NCBI GenBank assembly: GCA_964481435.1
Contig: CAYZTH010000001.1
Location: forward strand, 1-64,000
Direction: 5' to 3'
Length of the DNA: 64,000 nucleotides
Source: JAPLYB01 sp964481435
Lineage (GTDB): Archaea; Nanobdellota; Nanobdellia; Pacearchaeales; UBA284
The position numbers and the translations under genes are program-made. The notes under the pieces are model-generated. The model was not told where the DNA came from and did no database searches. It saw only the letters and a list, made by a program, of their open reading frames with translations. The stretch's first letter is position 1. Each line of letters begins with the position of its first letter. Of the stretch, positions 23,431 to 32,748 are shown one piece after another.

Positions 23431-24606
23431 TTAATTTCTGTTTTCCAATAATCCCCTGATGGTGTTTATCTCTTTTTTGCTTAAGTCAGGATTATTGGGA
23501 ATATAAAAGCCGAAATTATGGATTATTTCGGCATTTTTCATCGCGTGTTTTTTATCTTTAAAGAAAGGCTGATTGACTATACAGCCAGCAACAATTGGTC
23601 GAATCTCTACTTTTTTATCAAATTTATTTTTATAGTGTTCAAAAGTTTCCTTATTTTTGCATATAACCGGATAAGCAAAATTTGAGATAAAATCCATGTG
23701 CCTTAAATTTAATCTTAAAAAATCCGGATTTTTTCTAGCAGAAAGATCATATCGTATAAAAGTGCTCATTCTTTTTCTTATAGTTTCAGGAAGATATTTC
23801 AGTTGCTCACATCCAAGAAAACCAGTAATCTCCGTGGGCCTAAGATTATATCCACTTATGTAAAAGCAGTATTTCTCATAAAAATCATCAATTTGATGTT
23901 TATTCTTAAGTTCAGCCCTTTTTGTTGGATTAAGATTTCTGCCCCATCCATGGGCTCTTACCATGATCAGCATATTGTATAAATCTTCGTCATCAGTGCA
24001 GACCATTCCGCCCTCAATAGTTGAGAGATGATGCCCGACATAGAATGAAAAAGTGCTTGCCAAACCAAAATTTCCCAATTTTTGATTCTTTATTGTGCTT
24101 CCAAGGGATTCGCAATTATCCTCGATAAGGATAATTCCTTTTTTATTGCAAATCTCTTTTATCTTATCTAGATCTCCACAAAAACCAAGCAAGTTTGTTA
24201 CAAAAAGAGCACTTATCTTCTTTTTATTCAGGCTCTCTAAAAGATTTTCTGAAGTGATATTAAGATTCTCTAAAGAGACGTCAATAGGTACTGGATTCAT
24301 ATTTAATTGGGTTATTGGCATGACATTTGTTGCCCAGGTCACGGCAGAAAAACCCACATTTTTTCCCTCTTTAAGAAGACCAAGGTTAACCAGGGAGTGT
24401 ATTAGAACAAGATTTGCAGAACTTCCGCTGTTGAACAGAACCGCGTATTTTCTGCCCTGATCGCGAGCAAACCTAGTTTCAAATTCCTTGCATTTTTTGC
24501 CCATGCTTAGTTTCTTTGACTTCCAGATGAAATTATTTAATAAGAATTTTGTTTTAAATTCTTTATAGAACGTTTTTTTCATCAATAAGATTATCTTTTT
24601 TTTCAT
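23431..24606 (-). CDS. ColD-like PLP enzyme: 4-keto-6-deoxyhexose 3-dehydratase (DegT/DnrJ fold)
   Basis: 391 aa. PLP fold shown by NSGSSANL (58-65), VTWATNVMPI and IEDNCESLGS (161-170, Asp163). At the position of the Schiff-base lysine this protein has His192-His193 in SFYVGHHLSTIEGG, as in the dehydratases ColD and RfbH/E1 (SFYxAHHITMGEGG). This replaces transamination by C3 deoxygenation of a 4-keto-6-deoxysugar. The 2Fe-2S CxC cluster motif of E1/RfbH is absent after WGRNLNP, which favours the ColD type. Together with Gmd (28396) and the reductase-like gene at 24777 a GDP-3,6-dideoxyhexose such as colitose is predicted; the substrate is inferred. Confidence 0.85.
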   Translation of the reverse strand: MKKKIILLMKKTFYKEFKTKFLLNNFIWKSKKLSMGKKCKEFETRFARDQGRKYAVLFNSGSSANLVLIHSLVNLGLLKEGKNVGFSAVTWATNVMPITQLNMNPVPIDVSLENLNITSENLLESLNKKKISALFVTNLLGFCGDLDKIKEICNKKGIILIEDNCESLGSTIKNQKLGNFGLASTFSFYVGHHLSTIEGGMVCTDDEDLYNMLIMVRAHGWGRNLNPTKRAELKNKHQIDDFYEKYCFYISGYNLRPTEITGFLGCEQLKYLPETIRKRMSTFIRYDLSARKNPDFLRLNLRHMDFISNFAYPVICKNKETFEHYKNKFDKKVEIRPIVAGCIVNQPFFKDKKHAMKNAEIIHNFGFYIPNNPDLSKKEINTIRGLLENRN

Positions 24607-24776
24607 TTTTCAGATTTTTAAAAGGATTCTTTTCTAGTTAAAAATGATTTAAAAAGTTTGTCTTCTCCGAAGAGAATAGCACTATCACTCAGTCGCAAAA
24701 AAAGTATATCCTACGGCCCTTTTATGAGCTTATTATTTTGACAAAGTTTATAAACCAAAAGATGCGTTCTTAAAAC

Positions 24777-25721
24777 ATGGAAAAAACAGACAGGATCTTG
24801 GTCACCGGTTCTAATGGCTTTTTAGGAAAGGCCCTACTCTCCAAATTAAGAGGGCGCGGCTATACCAATCTAGTATTATTTACTAAAGAAGAATATGATA
24901 TAGTTAAAGAGGCAGAAGTTGATAGGCTTTTCAAGGAAAAAGGGCCTTTTGATGTAGTTATACATCTTGCGGCAGTTATCGGTGGCATAGGATTCAATAA
25001 AAGAAATCCAGGGTTATCTTTCTATGGCAATCTGATGATGAATACCCTAATGCAAGAATACTCAAGGATAAATAAAGTTAAAAAATTTGTAGGTATCGGG
25101 AGTGTTTGTGAATATCCTAAATTTACAGAAGTCCCATTTAAAGAAAAGAATCTCTGGGACGGTTATCCAGAAGAGACAAATGCGCCCTATGGGCTCTCAA
25201 AGAAGATGATGCTTGTACAATCACAGGCATACAGGGAGCAGTATGGATTTAATGGAATACATCTTTTACAAGTTAATCTCTATGGCCCCTGGGATAATTT
25301 TAGCCTTAATGATTCTCATGTAATTGCCGCTCTAATTCTAAAATTCCACAATGCAAAAGAAAAGAATCTCAATGAAGTTACTCTCTGGGGCACAGGAAGT
25401 GCTTCAAGGGAATTTTTATATGTTGAAGATGCTGCAGAAGCGATAGTTTTGGCAATGGAGAGATATGATAAATCCGAGCCAGTGAACATAGGGGCAAGCA
25501 GGGAATTAACAATTAAAGAAGTTGCAGAGATAATCTCTAAGAACATTGGTTTCAAAGGGAAGATAATCTGGGACACATCAAAGCCAGATGGGCAGCCAAG
25601 AAGATGTCTTGACACAAGCAAAGCAAAAGAAGAATTTGGTTTTACCGCTAAGACTAGTTTTGAAGAAGGCATCAAGAAGACGGTAGAATGGTATGAATCG
25701 CAGAAGAAAAAAGGTCTTTGA
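24777..25721 (+). CDS. GDP-L-fucose synthase / ColC-like SDR epimerase-reductase
   Basis: 314 aa. NAD(P) site VTGSNGFLGKALLS near the N terminus, HLAAVIGGIGFNKRNP as in GDP-fucose synthases, catalytic Ser in GIGSVCEYPKF and Tyr-x3-Lys in APYGLSKKMM. The middle LLQVNLYGPWDNFSLNDSHVI and C-terminal PDGQPRRCLD also match GMER/WcaG. The enzyme epimerises C3/C5 and reduces C4 of GDP-4-keto-6-deoxymannose (fucose) or its 3-deoxy form (colitose, if ColC-like). It is divergent from the ColD-like gene; a TATA-like tttataaacc lies about 30 nt upstream of the ATG. Confidence 0.88.
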   Translation: MEKTDRILVTGSNGFLGKALLSKLRGRGYTNLVLFTKEEYDIVKEAEVDRLFKEKGPFDVVIHLAAVIGGIGFNKRNPGLSFYGNLMMNTLMQEYSRINKVKKFVGIGSVCEYPKFTEVPFKEKNLWDGYPEETNAPYGLSKKMMLVQSQAYREQYGFNGIHLLQVNLYGPWDNFSLNDSHVIAALILKFHNAKEKNLNEVTLWGTGSASREFLYVEDAAEAIVLAMERYDKSEPVNIGASRELTIKEVAEIISKNIGFKGKIIWDTSKPDGQPRRCLDTSKAKEEFGFTAKTSFEEGIKKTVEWYESQKKKGL

Positions 25722-25785
25722 ATTAATATTTTTCTTATAGGCCGTATATAACAAAGAATATAAATCTAGTTTATTCTAATCTGTT

Positions 25786-27327
25786 ATGTATCAATCTATA
25801 AAGAAAGTGATTAAATCTCTCTTTGACAAAGAGAATCAATCTCTCACTAAGCAGACAATAGAGAACTCTGCCTATAGTTTCGGAATAAATATTGTTTCAA
25901 AACTGGGGGGAATAATTTTCTCTATCTTGCTGGCCAGGATTCTTTTGCCAGATCTTTACGGATTGTACAGCCTAGTTTTTTCTGTTGTTGTCACAATATC
26001 TGCTTTTACAGACTTGGGAGTTAATTCCGCTCTTTCAAGATATCTTGCAGAGTCCCTGTCGAAAGGAAAAAAATTTGAGGATGAGGCTCGTTCAAGAGTT
26101 CGTTTTCTTTTTAATTTGAAAGTCATTCTTTCATTTGGGATATCACTAATTCTCTTTTTGTTATCAACTGTAATTGCCACAGCCATATTCCATAAACCAG
26201 AGATGGCCCTCCCACTGAGAATGGGTTCAATTTATTTACTTGTCTTGTCCATACAAGGCTTTTTCGCCATGATATTCTATCCATTGAAGAAGCTTAAGTA
26301 TGGGTTATTCGCGGAAGTTATATTTCAAGTGGCGAAAATAGGGTTGTTCTTATTATTTATCAAGATGTATCTATCGGTTTCAAATGTTTTTTTAGCTATG
26401 GCCCTAGCCTTCTTTATATCTGCAGCATTCTATTTTCTTATTATCTTATTTAAACATAAGAAATTATTTTTTGGAAAACTAGTCAAGATAGAAAAGAGGA
26501 AAATTACAATCTTTTTAGGGTGGATTACCCTATTTACTGCATTTTCTTCACTTTATTCAACAATCAATACCCTTGTTCTTGGATTTTTCGTAGATAATAA
26601 CTTTGTGGCTTACTACAGCGCAATTCTGTCTATAGTCCTTCCATTGAGCGTAGTCATAAATTTAGGGGGCATTGTTCTGCCAATTTTTACAGAAATTACT
26701 GGAAAAAGATTGAAAAGAGGATTTAAGAAAATAGTAAAATACTCTGCAATTGTGTCAATCCCTTCAAGTGTAGGTCTCGCATTTATCTTGATTCCAGTCC
26801 TAAGAGTAATATACGGTCCAAGTTATGTCCCGCCAGAATTCTATAATGTAATCCTAATCTCCACGATTTTGCTTTCAATGTTGGTATTTGAAGAGTTGTT
26901 TATCTCCTTGTACCTTTCTTTATTTGCAGCAAAAGAGAAGTTCAATCGACCAACAATCAGTTTTATCCTTATGACGGTATTGAATATAGTCCTTGATTAC
27001 ATCTTGATTAAACTGTTACTGCCTTACGGACAGATCTGGGCGGTTTTAGCGGTTTCAATCGCAACACTTGTAACTAGATACTTGAATCTTCTTATTTTAG
27101 GGGCTCTAGCCAAAAAAGAATTCAGGCTAGGATTGAATAAAAGAACAATTTTATCTCCTCTACTTGCCTCATTGATTATGCTTGGTTTTCTATTCCTATT
27201 TAACTGGATATTTAATCCAAATCTGATTCTTACAATAATCATGGTCGGACTTGCGATAATCCTCTATTTTATCTTCTTATTTTTGATAGAGAACTTCGGG
27301 GATAAAAAAGCAAAAGAGGGAGATTAA
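25786..27327 (+). CDS. Wzx-type polysaccharide flippase (MATE/MOP superfamily)
   Basis: 513 aa with about 12-14 hydrophobic helices. Motifs typical of oligosaccharide flippases: FGINIVSKLGGIIFSILLAR and LPDLYGLYSLVFSVV in the first helices, GVNSALSRYLAES shortly after. Expected to turn lipid-linked glycan across the membrane. It is the first of two flippases in this island; the other is at 48968. Confidence 0.9.
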   Translation: MYQSIKKVIKSLFDKENQSLTKQTIENSAYSFGINIVSKLGGIIFSILLARILLPDLYGLYSLVFSVVVTISAFTDLGVNSALSRYLAESLSKGKKFEDEARSRVRFLFNLKVILSFGISLILFLLSTVIATAIFHKPEMALPLRMGSIYLLVLSIQGFFAMIFYPLKKLKYGLFAEVIFQVAKIGLFLLFIKMYLSVSNVFLAMALAFFISAAFYFLIILFKHKKLFFGKLVKIEKRKITIFLGWITLFTAFSSLYSTINTLVLGFFVDNNFVAYYSAILSIVLPLSVVINLGGIVLPIFTEITGKRLKRGFKKIVKYSAIVSIPSSVGLAFILIPVLRVIYGPSYVPPEFYNVILISTILLSMLVFEELFISLYLSLFAAKEKFNRPTISFILMTVLNIVLDYILIKLLLPYGQIWAVLAVSIATLVTRYLNLLILGALAKKEFRLGLNKRTILSPLLASLIMLGFLFLFNWIFNPNLILTIIMVGLAIILYFIFLFLIENFGDKKAKEGD

Positions 27328-27359
27328 TATGCCTGTTACGTCCTTTTTTTATTTATTTT

Positions 27360-28340
27360 TTAGAACCAATTTCCCTTTTTGAGGATTTTTGTGGCAATGA
27401 ATATTTTGAGTGTTAAAAGAATATTGCGGTCCATCCTGCTTTTTTTGGCTTCAAATTCTCTCTTATAGTTTTCGTCAATTACTGGGATAACCGGGGCCTT
27501 GCAGCTTCCAAGCCACCAAGCTAATTCTGTGAAGGTGCTCAAATATGTCCCAAGGATTTTTTTTGTCTTTGAAAGCAGGATAAGATCTACCAATCCTTCT
27601 TGTGTCACGCTAACATTTTCTCTGTCTCGATTATTTTTAGGATAAACAATTACCTTTTCCTTTAATTTAGATTTGAAAAGATTTTCAGTTTCTTCGCAAT
27701 CTGTGCATAAGAAGAACATTTGTTCTGGATTTTCTTTTAATATCTTGTCAATCTCTTCGAAAAAACGCTCATTTGAAGAGACTTTTCCAAGACCTTCCTT
27801 TCCAAGAAGAAAATCCCCTCGTCTTGCATGAATTCCGACGAAATCAGTCAGGTCATTTTTTTTCAAGAATTTTTCGACTTCTTCCCTAACAAAACTAATT
27901 GGGACAAGTCTTTTAAGATATTCAAGTATGTCTTTTCTTATATTCATAGGGATTCCTTCAAATTCATGGTCTATATCATTTCCTTTTTTTGTAGAGAATA
28001 AACTGGGGAATATCTGTTTTTCTTCTCTTTCACCAGGAAAAAGGATCCATCGCGCATTATCTGTTGCAAGATATTCGTGAGCAGACTCTGGAATTTCATT
28101 TACGTCTGCACGATAGACTTTCAGGTTTTTCTTGTCAATTTTTTTCAAATCCTCTTTTTTTAGTTCAGGGAACTGGTTTTCAAATAGGTCGTTGAATTTT
28201 CCCCTTAGGGTATGGTTTGAAGGCCAGTACAAGAGAAGTTCTCGGCCATATTTATCTCCAAGCCTCCACATAGAAATAAGGCATTTAATCCTGTTTGATA
28301 TCCCCCCCGGGTTGGCAGCAATTATTTTCCTATTTTCCAT
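27360..28340 (-). CDS. Putative fucosyltransferase (HxRRGD type, NodZ/O-fucosyltransferase-like)
   Basis: 326 aa. N-terminal PGGISNRIKCLISMWRLGD resembles the GGxxNR/LGN nucleotide-sugar loop, and VGIHARRGDFLLG (about 175) gives the H-x-R-R-x-D motif of alpha-1,2/1,6- and O-fucosyltransferases (GT11/GT23/GT65 clan). The C-terminal LSKTKKILGTYLSTFTELAW resembles the donor-binding Ser/Thr-rich motif III. It sits beside Gmd, the source of GDP-4-keto-6-deoxymannose. Exact family and acceptor are not determined. Confidence 0.7.
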   Translation of the reverse strand: MENRKIIAANPGGISNRIKCLISMWRLGDKYGRELLLYWPSNHTLRGKFNDLFENQFPELKKEDLKKIDKKNLKVYRADVNEIPESAHEYLATDNARWILFPGEREEKQIFPSLFSTKKGNDIDHEFEGIPMNIRKDILEYLKRLVPISFVREEVEKFLKKNDLTDFVGIHARRGDFLLGKEGLGKVSSNERFFEEIDKILKENPEQMFFLCTDCEETENLFKSKLKEKVIVYPKNNRDRENVSVTQEGLVDLILLSKTKKILGTYLSTFTELAWWLGSCKAPVIPVIDENYKREFEAKKSRMDRNILLTLKIFIATKILKKGNWF

Positions 28341-28395
28341 TTTTTATAGTTTAAAAGATCATTTAGAAATTTTTTAGATATAGACTCGTTGAATA

Positions 28396-29499
28396 TTAAA
28401 CACATGAATTAAATAAGTTTTTTCCTAGTTCTTTAGCCTTTTCTAAGATGTATTCCTCGGTAAATTTTTCAGGAGGATTAATCGGGATGATTCCCATTTT
28501 TTCAAATTTTTCTCTTAAATCTGAAATTAGCATCATCCTGGCTAATTCTTTGAATTTCACTTTTGGGTTCCAACCAAAGGTTTTCCTTGCCTTACTAGCA
28601 TCTCCTAGCAAATAAGGAACCTCTGCAGGTCTTTTATATCGCTCATTTATGCCTAAGAATTTATTATAATCAAGGCCTATTAATTTGAAGCATTCATCTA
28701 AAAATTCTCTAACCGTATGAGATTCTCCAGTAGCTATGACAAAATCATCTGGCTTGTCCTGTTGTAAAATCTGCCACATTGCCTCAACATATTCTTCAGA
28801 GTAGCCCCAGTCTCTCTTAGCATCTAGATTTCCTAGGGTGACGTTCTTCCTCTCTCCAACAAGAATCTCTGCTATTTCCCTTGTTATCTTTCTTGTTACA
28901 AAATTTAATCCCCGTCTTGGTGATTCATGATTGAATAGGATTCCATTTGAGGCAAATAATCCATAAGCGTCTCTATAGAGTTTGGTTAGATGAAAGGCCG
29001 CAACTTTCGAAATACCATATGGGCTCTGTGGATTTAATGGAGTATCCTCATTCTGAGGGGGTGCAGAAGTTCCAAACATTTCTGAACTAGATGCCTGATA
29101 GAACTTTCCCTTATAGTCCATTTTCTTCAAGGTATCAAGGATTCGATATACTCCAAGCAAGTCGATGTTTATTGTGGACATGCCATTGTCAAAACTTATT
29201 CCGACATGACTCTGCGCAGCAAGATTATAAATTTCATCTGGTTGGACTTGTTCAATTATGTTTCTTAAGCTAGATGTATCTGTAAGATCAGCATACTTAA
29301 CAACGAAAGGGCAGTCTGGATCTGAGTAGTCTTCTTCATATTTCTTAATAAGATGGTCTATTCTTTGAGTATTCGGATAACTTGCTCTTCGGACTATTCC
29401 CCTAACAAGATATCCCTTTTTGAGAAGGAGTTCTGCTAGGTAAGAGCCATCCTGTCCCCCAATCCCGGTAATGAACGCTACCTTTTTTCCGTTTATCAT
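28396..29499 (-). CDS. gmd: GDP-mannose 4,6-dehydratase
   Basis: 367 aa. NADP site GIGGQDGSYLAELLLKKGY, the RNIIEQVQPDEIYNLAAQSHV motif specific to this enzyme, SSSEMFG with catalytic Ser/Glu and YGISKVAAFHL (Tyr-x3-Lys), then NHESPRRGLNFVTRKITR. Makes GDP-4-keto-6-deoxy-D-mannose, the branch point for fucose, rhamnose, perosamine and colitose. Residue order and length are normal. Confidence 0.97.
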   Translation of the reverse strand: MINGKKVAFITGIGGQDGSYLAELLLKKGYLVRGIVRRASYPNTQRIDHLIKKYEEDYSDPDCPFVVKYADLTDTSSLRNIIEQVQPDEIYNLAAQSHVGISFDNGMSTINIDLLGVYRILDTLKKMDYKGKFYQASSSEMFGTSAPPQNEDTPLNPQSPYGISKVAAFHLTKLYRDAYGLFASNGILFNHESPRRGLNFVTRKITREIAEILVGERKNVTLGNLDAKRDWGYSEEYVEAMWQILQQDKPDDFVIATGESHTVREFLDECFKLIGLDYNKFLGINERYKRPAEVPYLLGDASKARKTFGWNPKVKFKELARMMLISDLREKFEKMGIIPINPPEKFTEEYILEKAKELGKNLFNSCV

Positions 29500-29680
29500 A
29501 ATAAATGTTTAATCAGCCCCCTTTTTAAAATTATCTGATATAAAATAGATATAGCGAGAAGTTGTTTCTAGTCGGTGAAAATATTTCAAATAACCTCAAA
29601 TAAAAAACATTTTTTTTTCGCCAAAAACATTTAAAAAGAATTAAAAGTTGTTTATGCTTAGAAATTAAAGTAGATTCAAA

Positions 29681-30682
29681 ATGGATAAAAAAGAAATAAA
29701 GATAAATTTCCGGTATTTTGACCCAAATTTTAATTCAGAAGATAATTTATTTACGGATCTTTTGAGAAGGAGGTACCATGTTGTGATAAGTGACAATCCA
29801 GATTATGTCTTTTATTCGGTTTATCCAGAAAATGCCGGTAAAGGTCTAGGGGGAATGGGCAGAGTTATCAAAAAGATCTCTCCGGATCTTTACATATTCT
29901 CCAGAAAAATCGTTTCAAAAGTTTTATCTGTTTTCAAAAAGAAGAACAAAGTAGAGGGGAAATTTGTCAAGATCTTTTTTGGTGCAGAACACACCAAACC
30001 AAATATGAAAGAGTGTGATTGGGCATTTTCTTCACACTTTGAAGAGGAAATCAATCATCCAAAGTATATGAGAATAGCTTCCTACCGAGTTACTGACTTT
30101 AAACTAGAGAACGCAGGTAAGCCCCCGATAAAAAAAGACCTAGACCTGGAGCAGATAAAGAAGGAAAAGACAAAATTCTGCAATTTTATTTATTCCCAGG
30201 ATATCAAGGAAAGAAATGAATTTTTCAAGATATTGAATGAGTATAAGCCAGTAGATTCGCCAGGAAGATGCATGAATAATATGCCGGCAATTAGTGTAAA
30301 TGACCCAAAGAAATCAAGAGAAGCAGTAAATTGGGCAGAGGAAAAGTTGAAGTTCATCAGGCCCTATAAGTTTACAATAGCTTTTGAGAACTTCTCTAGT
30401 CCTGGCTGGGTCACAGAAAAACTGACTCATCCCATGTTGGTTAATAGTGTCCCAATTTATTTTGGACATGGGGCAGTTAAAGAAGACTTCAATACAAAGA
30501 GTTTCATAAATTTCCACGATTTTAAAGATATGAAGGAGTTCGTTGAGCATATCATAAAAGTTGACAACGATGATTCACTTTATGAAGAGTACTTGAGACA
30601 GCCTTTTTATGAGAATAATATCCCTTCAGAGTATGTTGACGATGAGCGGATATTGAAAAGATTTGAAGAAATATTTGGATAA
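29681..30682 (+). CDS. Glycosyltransferase family 10 (alpha-1,3/4-fucosyltransferase)
   Basis: 333 aa. The GT10 donor motif is clear near 225-260: FTIAFENFSSPGWVTEKLTH then NSVPIYFG. The acceptor-side motif CNFIYSQD...RNEFFKILNEYKPVDSPG also matches GT10 (usually FCxFvvSN). Uses GDP-fucose (or a close GDP-deoxyhexose) in H. pylori-type enzymes. No C-terminal heptad repeats. A second, unrelated fucosyltransferase-type gene is 1.3 kb away. Confidence 0.9.
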   Translation: MDKKEIKINFRYFDPNFNSEDNLFTDLLRRRYHVVISDNPDYVFYSVYPENAGKGLGGMGRVIKKISPDLYIFSRKIVSKVLSVFKKKNKVEGKFVKIFFGAEHTKPNMKECDWAFSSHFEEEINHPKYMRIASYRVTDFKLENAGKPPIKKDLDLEQIKKEKTKFCNFIYSQDIKERNEFFKILNEYKPVDSPGRCMNNMPAISVNDPKKSREAVNWAEEKLKFIRPYKFTIAFENFSSPGWVTEKLTHPMLVNSVPIYFGHGAVKEDFNTKSFINFHDFKDMKEFVEHIIKVDNDDSLYEEYLRQPFYENNIPSEYVDDERILKRFEEIFG

Positions 30683-30692
30683 TTTCATTGAA

Positions 30693-31679
30693 TTATTTTT
30701 TATATCCGTCTGGATGATTCTTTAACCAGTTAAATGCGGTCCTTATTATGGTGTCTATAGAACTATACTCTGGGTTCCACCCAAGTTCCTTCTTTATTTT
30801 TTTCGAGCTTGCTATAAGGACATCAGGGTCCCCAGGCCTTCTTGCCTTTTCGATAGCGGTTATTTTCATTCCAGTAACCTTTCTTGCTGTATCAATTATT
30901 TCCTTCACAGAGAAACCCTTTTCACTCCCCAGGTTATATCTCTCTGTCTTCCCGCCACTATCGAGGTACCTTAGAGCCAAGATGTGGGCCTTTGCAAGGT
31001 CAGTTACATGGATGTAATCCCTGACACCAGTACCATCCCTTGTTTTATAATCGGTCCCAAAAATATCTAAATGGTCAATTTTTCCTAGGGCAGCAAGCAA
31101 AACTCTTGGAATAAGGTGGTGTTCTGGTTTATGGAATTCTCCTAACTGACCCTCTGGGTCTGCTCCTGCAGCGCAGAAGTATCTCAAAGAAACGGATTTT
31201 ATGCCATAAGCATGATCATAATACCCTAGTATTCTCTCAAAGACTAGTTTTGTATAACCATAGGGGTTACTTGGTTTCTTAAGGTCCTCCTCTTGTATGG
31301 GAACCCTCTTAGGTATGCCATAGACTGCCGCAGAAGATGAAAAAACAATTTTTTTCACATTATATTTTCTCATAGCCTCTAGAAGGTTCAGGCCGTTGGA
31401 AATGTTGTTCATAAAATATTTTTCAGGGTTTGAAACAGATTCTGGAACATCTGCATAAGCTGCAAAATGAACAACAGAATCTATCTTTTCTTTTTTGAAT
31501 AGGGCATCAAGTCTGTTCCTATCAGCCAAGTCTCCTTTGATGAATTTTCCACCAACAATGGCTTCCCTATATCCATTTTCAAGGCTGTCAAAGATGATAA
31601 CTTCATTGCCCTGTTTAAGCAATTCCTTTACAGTATGGCTGCCTATATAGCCCGCACCCCCCGTAACCATAATTTTCAT
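30693..31679 (-). CDS. galE: UDP-glucose 4-epimerase
   Basis: 328 aa. MVTGGAGYIGSHTVKELL (NAD site), SSSAAVYG (catalytic Ser), NPYGYTKLVFERIL (Tyr-x3-Lys), RYFCAAGADPEGQLGE and CxxxxGTGVRDYIHVTDLA are all GalE hallmarks. Supplies UDP-galactose, the substrate of the mutase at 32743. Confidence 0.96.
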   Translation of the reverse strand: MKIMVTGGAGYIGSHTVKELLKQGNEVIIFDSLENGYREAIVGGKFIKGDLADRNRLDALFKKEKIDSVVHFAAYADVPESVSNPEKYFMNNISNGLNLLEAMRKYNVKKIVFSSSAAVYGIPKRVPIQEEDLKKPSNPYGYTKLVFERILGYYDHAYGIKSVSLRYFCAAGADPEGQLGEFHKPEHHLIPRVLLAALGKIDHLDIFGTDYKTRDGTGVRDYIHVTDLAKAHILALRYLDSGGKTERYNLGSEKGFSVKEIIDTARKVTGMKITAIEKARRPGDPDVLIASSKKIKKELGWNPEYSSIDTIIRTAFNWLKNHPDGYKK

Positions 31680-31803
31680 AAATTGAATAGGCCGGGGGGA
31701 ATATTTAAAGTTAATTATAATAGAAGATAATATAAAGAATTTACAACGCTACAACACAATATAAGACAACAATCTTTATAAATAATATCTGGGATAATTT
31801 AGT

Positions 31804-32748
31804 ATGGAAGATAAAAATCCAAAGGTGTCTATAATCCTGCCGGTTTATAATGCAGAAAAATTTCTAGATGAGAATCTGCTCTCTATCTTAAATCAAAGTT
31901 TTGAAGATTTTGAGTTTATCATAATTAACGATGAATCAAAAGACAAATCTGCAGAGATAATACAAAGATATGCGGAAAAAGATAAAAGAATAATCTTTTT
32001 GAATAATGAAAAAAATATGGGATGTGTGAAAACCAGAAACAAGGGATTAAAGCTAGCAAGAGGAGAATATATTGCGGTAATGGACCCAGATGATGTTTGT
32101 CTTACAGACCGATTTAAAATTCAGGTAGACTATTTAGACAGGCATCCAGAAATTTTCTTAATCGGCGGTTCTGCGATTGTAATTGATGAAGAAGGGAATA
32201 GGATGGGGATTTTATTAAAAGAGGATAATCCCGAGAAAATTGCAAAAAAGATGGTAAACGCAAACTGCATGATTCACCCCTCAGTTATGCATAGAAACAC
32301 ACAAGAATTCTTTTATCGAGAGAAATTTATTATTTCTGATGATTATGACTTTCTTCTAATGGTATTATCTACAAATAAGAAAATGTCAAATGTTCCGGAA
32401 TTTATTGTAAAATATCGGATTAACAAGGGTTCAGCCACAAATACTAAGAAGAATCCAGAATTTTTCTTTAAAATAGCAAAAGAATTTTATAGGCAGCGAG
32501 TAGAAACCGGTAAGGATGATTATGATCAATTGGACTTAGACAAGGTACAGCCCAAAATGGTAGATTTCAATAAGTTAAATTCAAAGACCAAGATTGTTGT
32601 TGGATTTCAGGACAATCAAATGAAAAATGTCAGAAAAGAGATAAAAGATTATATCAAGACTTATAATTTTGAAAAACAACTCGCGGCCTATTATCTGCTC
32701 AGTTTTTTACCAATAGGGTTCACTAAACTTTTAAGGAAGAAATTATAG
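31804..32748 (+). CDS. Family 2 glycosyltransferase
   Basis: 314 aa. GT-A fold: VSIILPVYNAEKFLDENLLS, FIIINDESKDKS and the metal DxD as AVMDPDDV near 93-100. The middle GSAIVIDEEGNRMG and PSVMHRN sections follow the usual pattern. Possible galactofuranosyl or hexosyl transferase by context; acceptor unknown. Its last 6 bases overlap the end of glf on the other strand. Confidence 0.88.
   Translation: MEDKNPKVSIILPVYNAEKFLDENLLSILNQSFEDFEFIIINDESKDKSAEIIQRYAEKDKRIIFLNNEKNMGCVKTRNKGLKLARGEYIAVMDPDDVCLTDRFKIQVDYLDRHPEIFLIGGSAIVIDEEGNRMGILLKEDNPEKIAKKMVNANCMIHPSVMHRNTQEFFYREKFIISDDYDFLLMVLSTNKKMSNVPEFIVKYRINKGSATNTKKNPEFFFKIAKEFYRQRVETGKDDYDQLDLDKVQPKMVDFNKLNSKTKIVVGFQDNQMKNVRKEIKDYIKTYNFEKQLAAYYLLSFLPIGFTKLLRKKL

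Noticed and set aside
23431..24606. Ordinary sugar aminotransferase
   Set aside because: The Schiff-base lysine is replaced by His192, as in 3-dehydratases, so transamination is unlikely.
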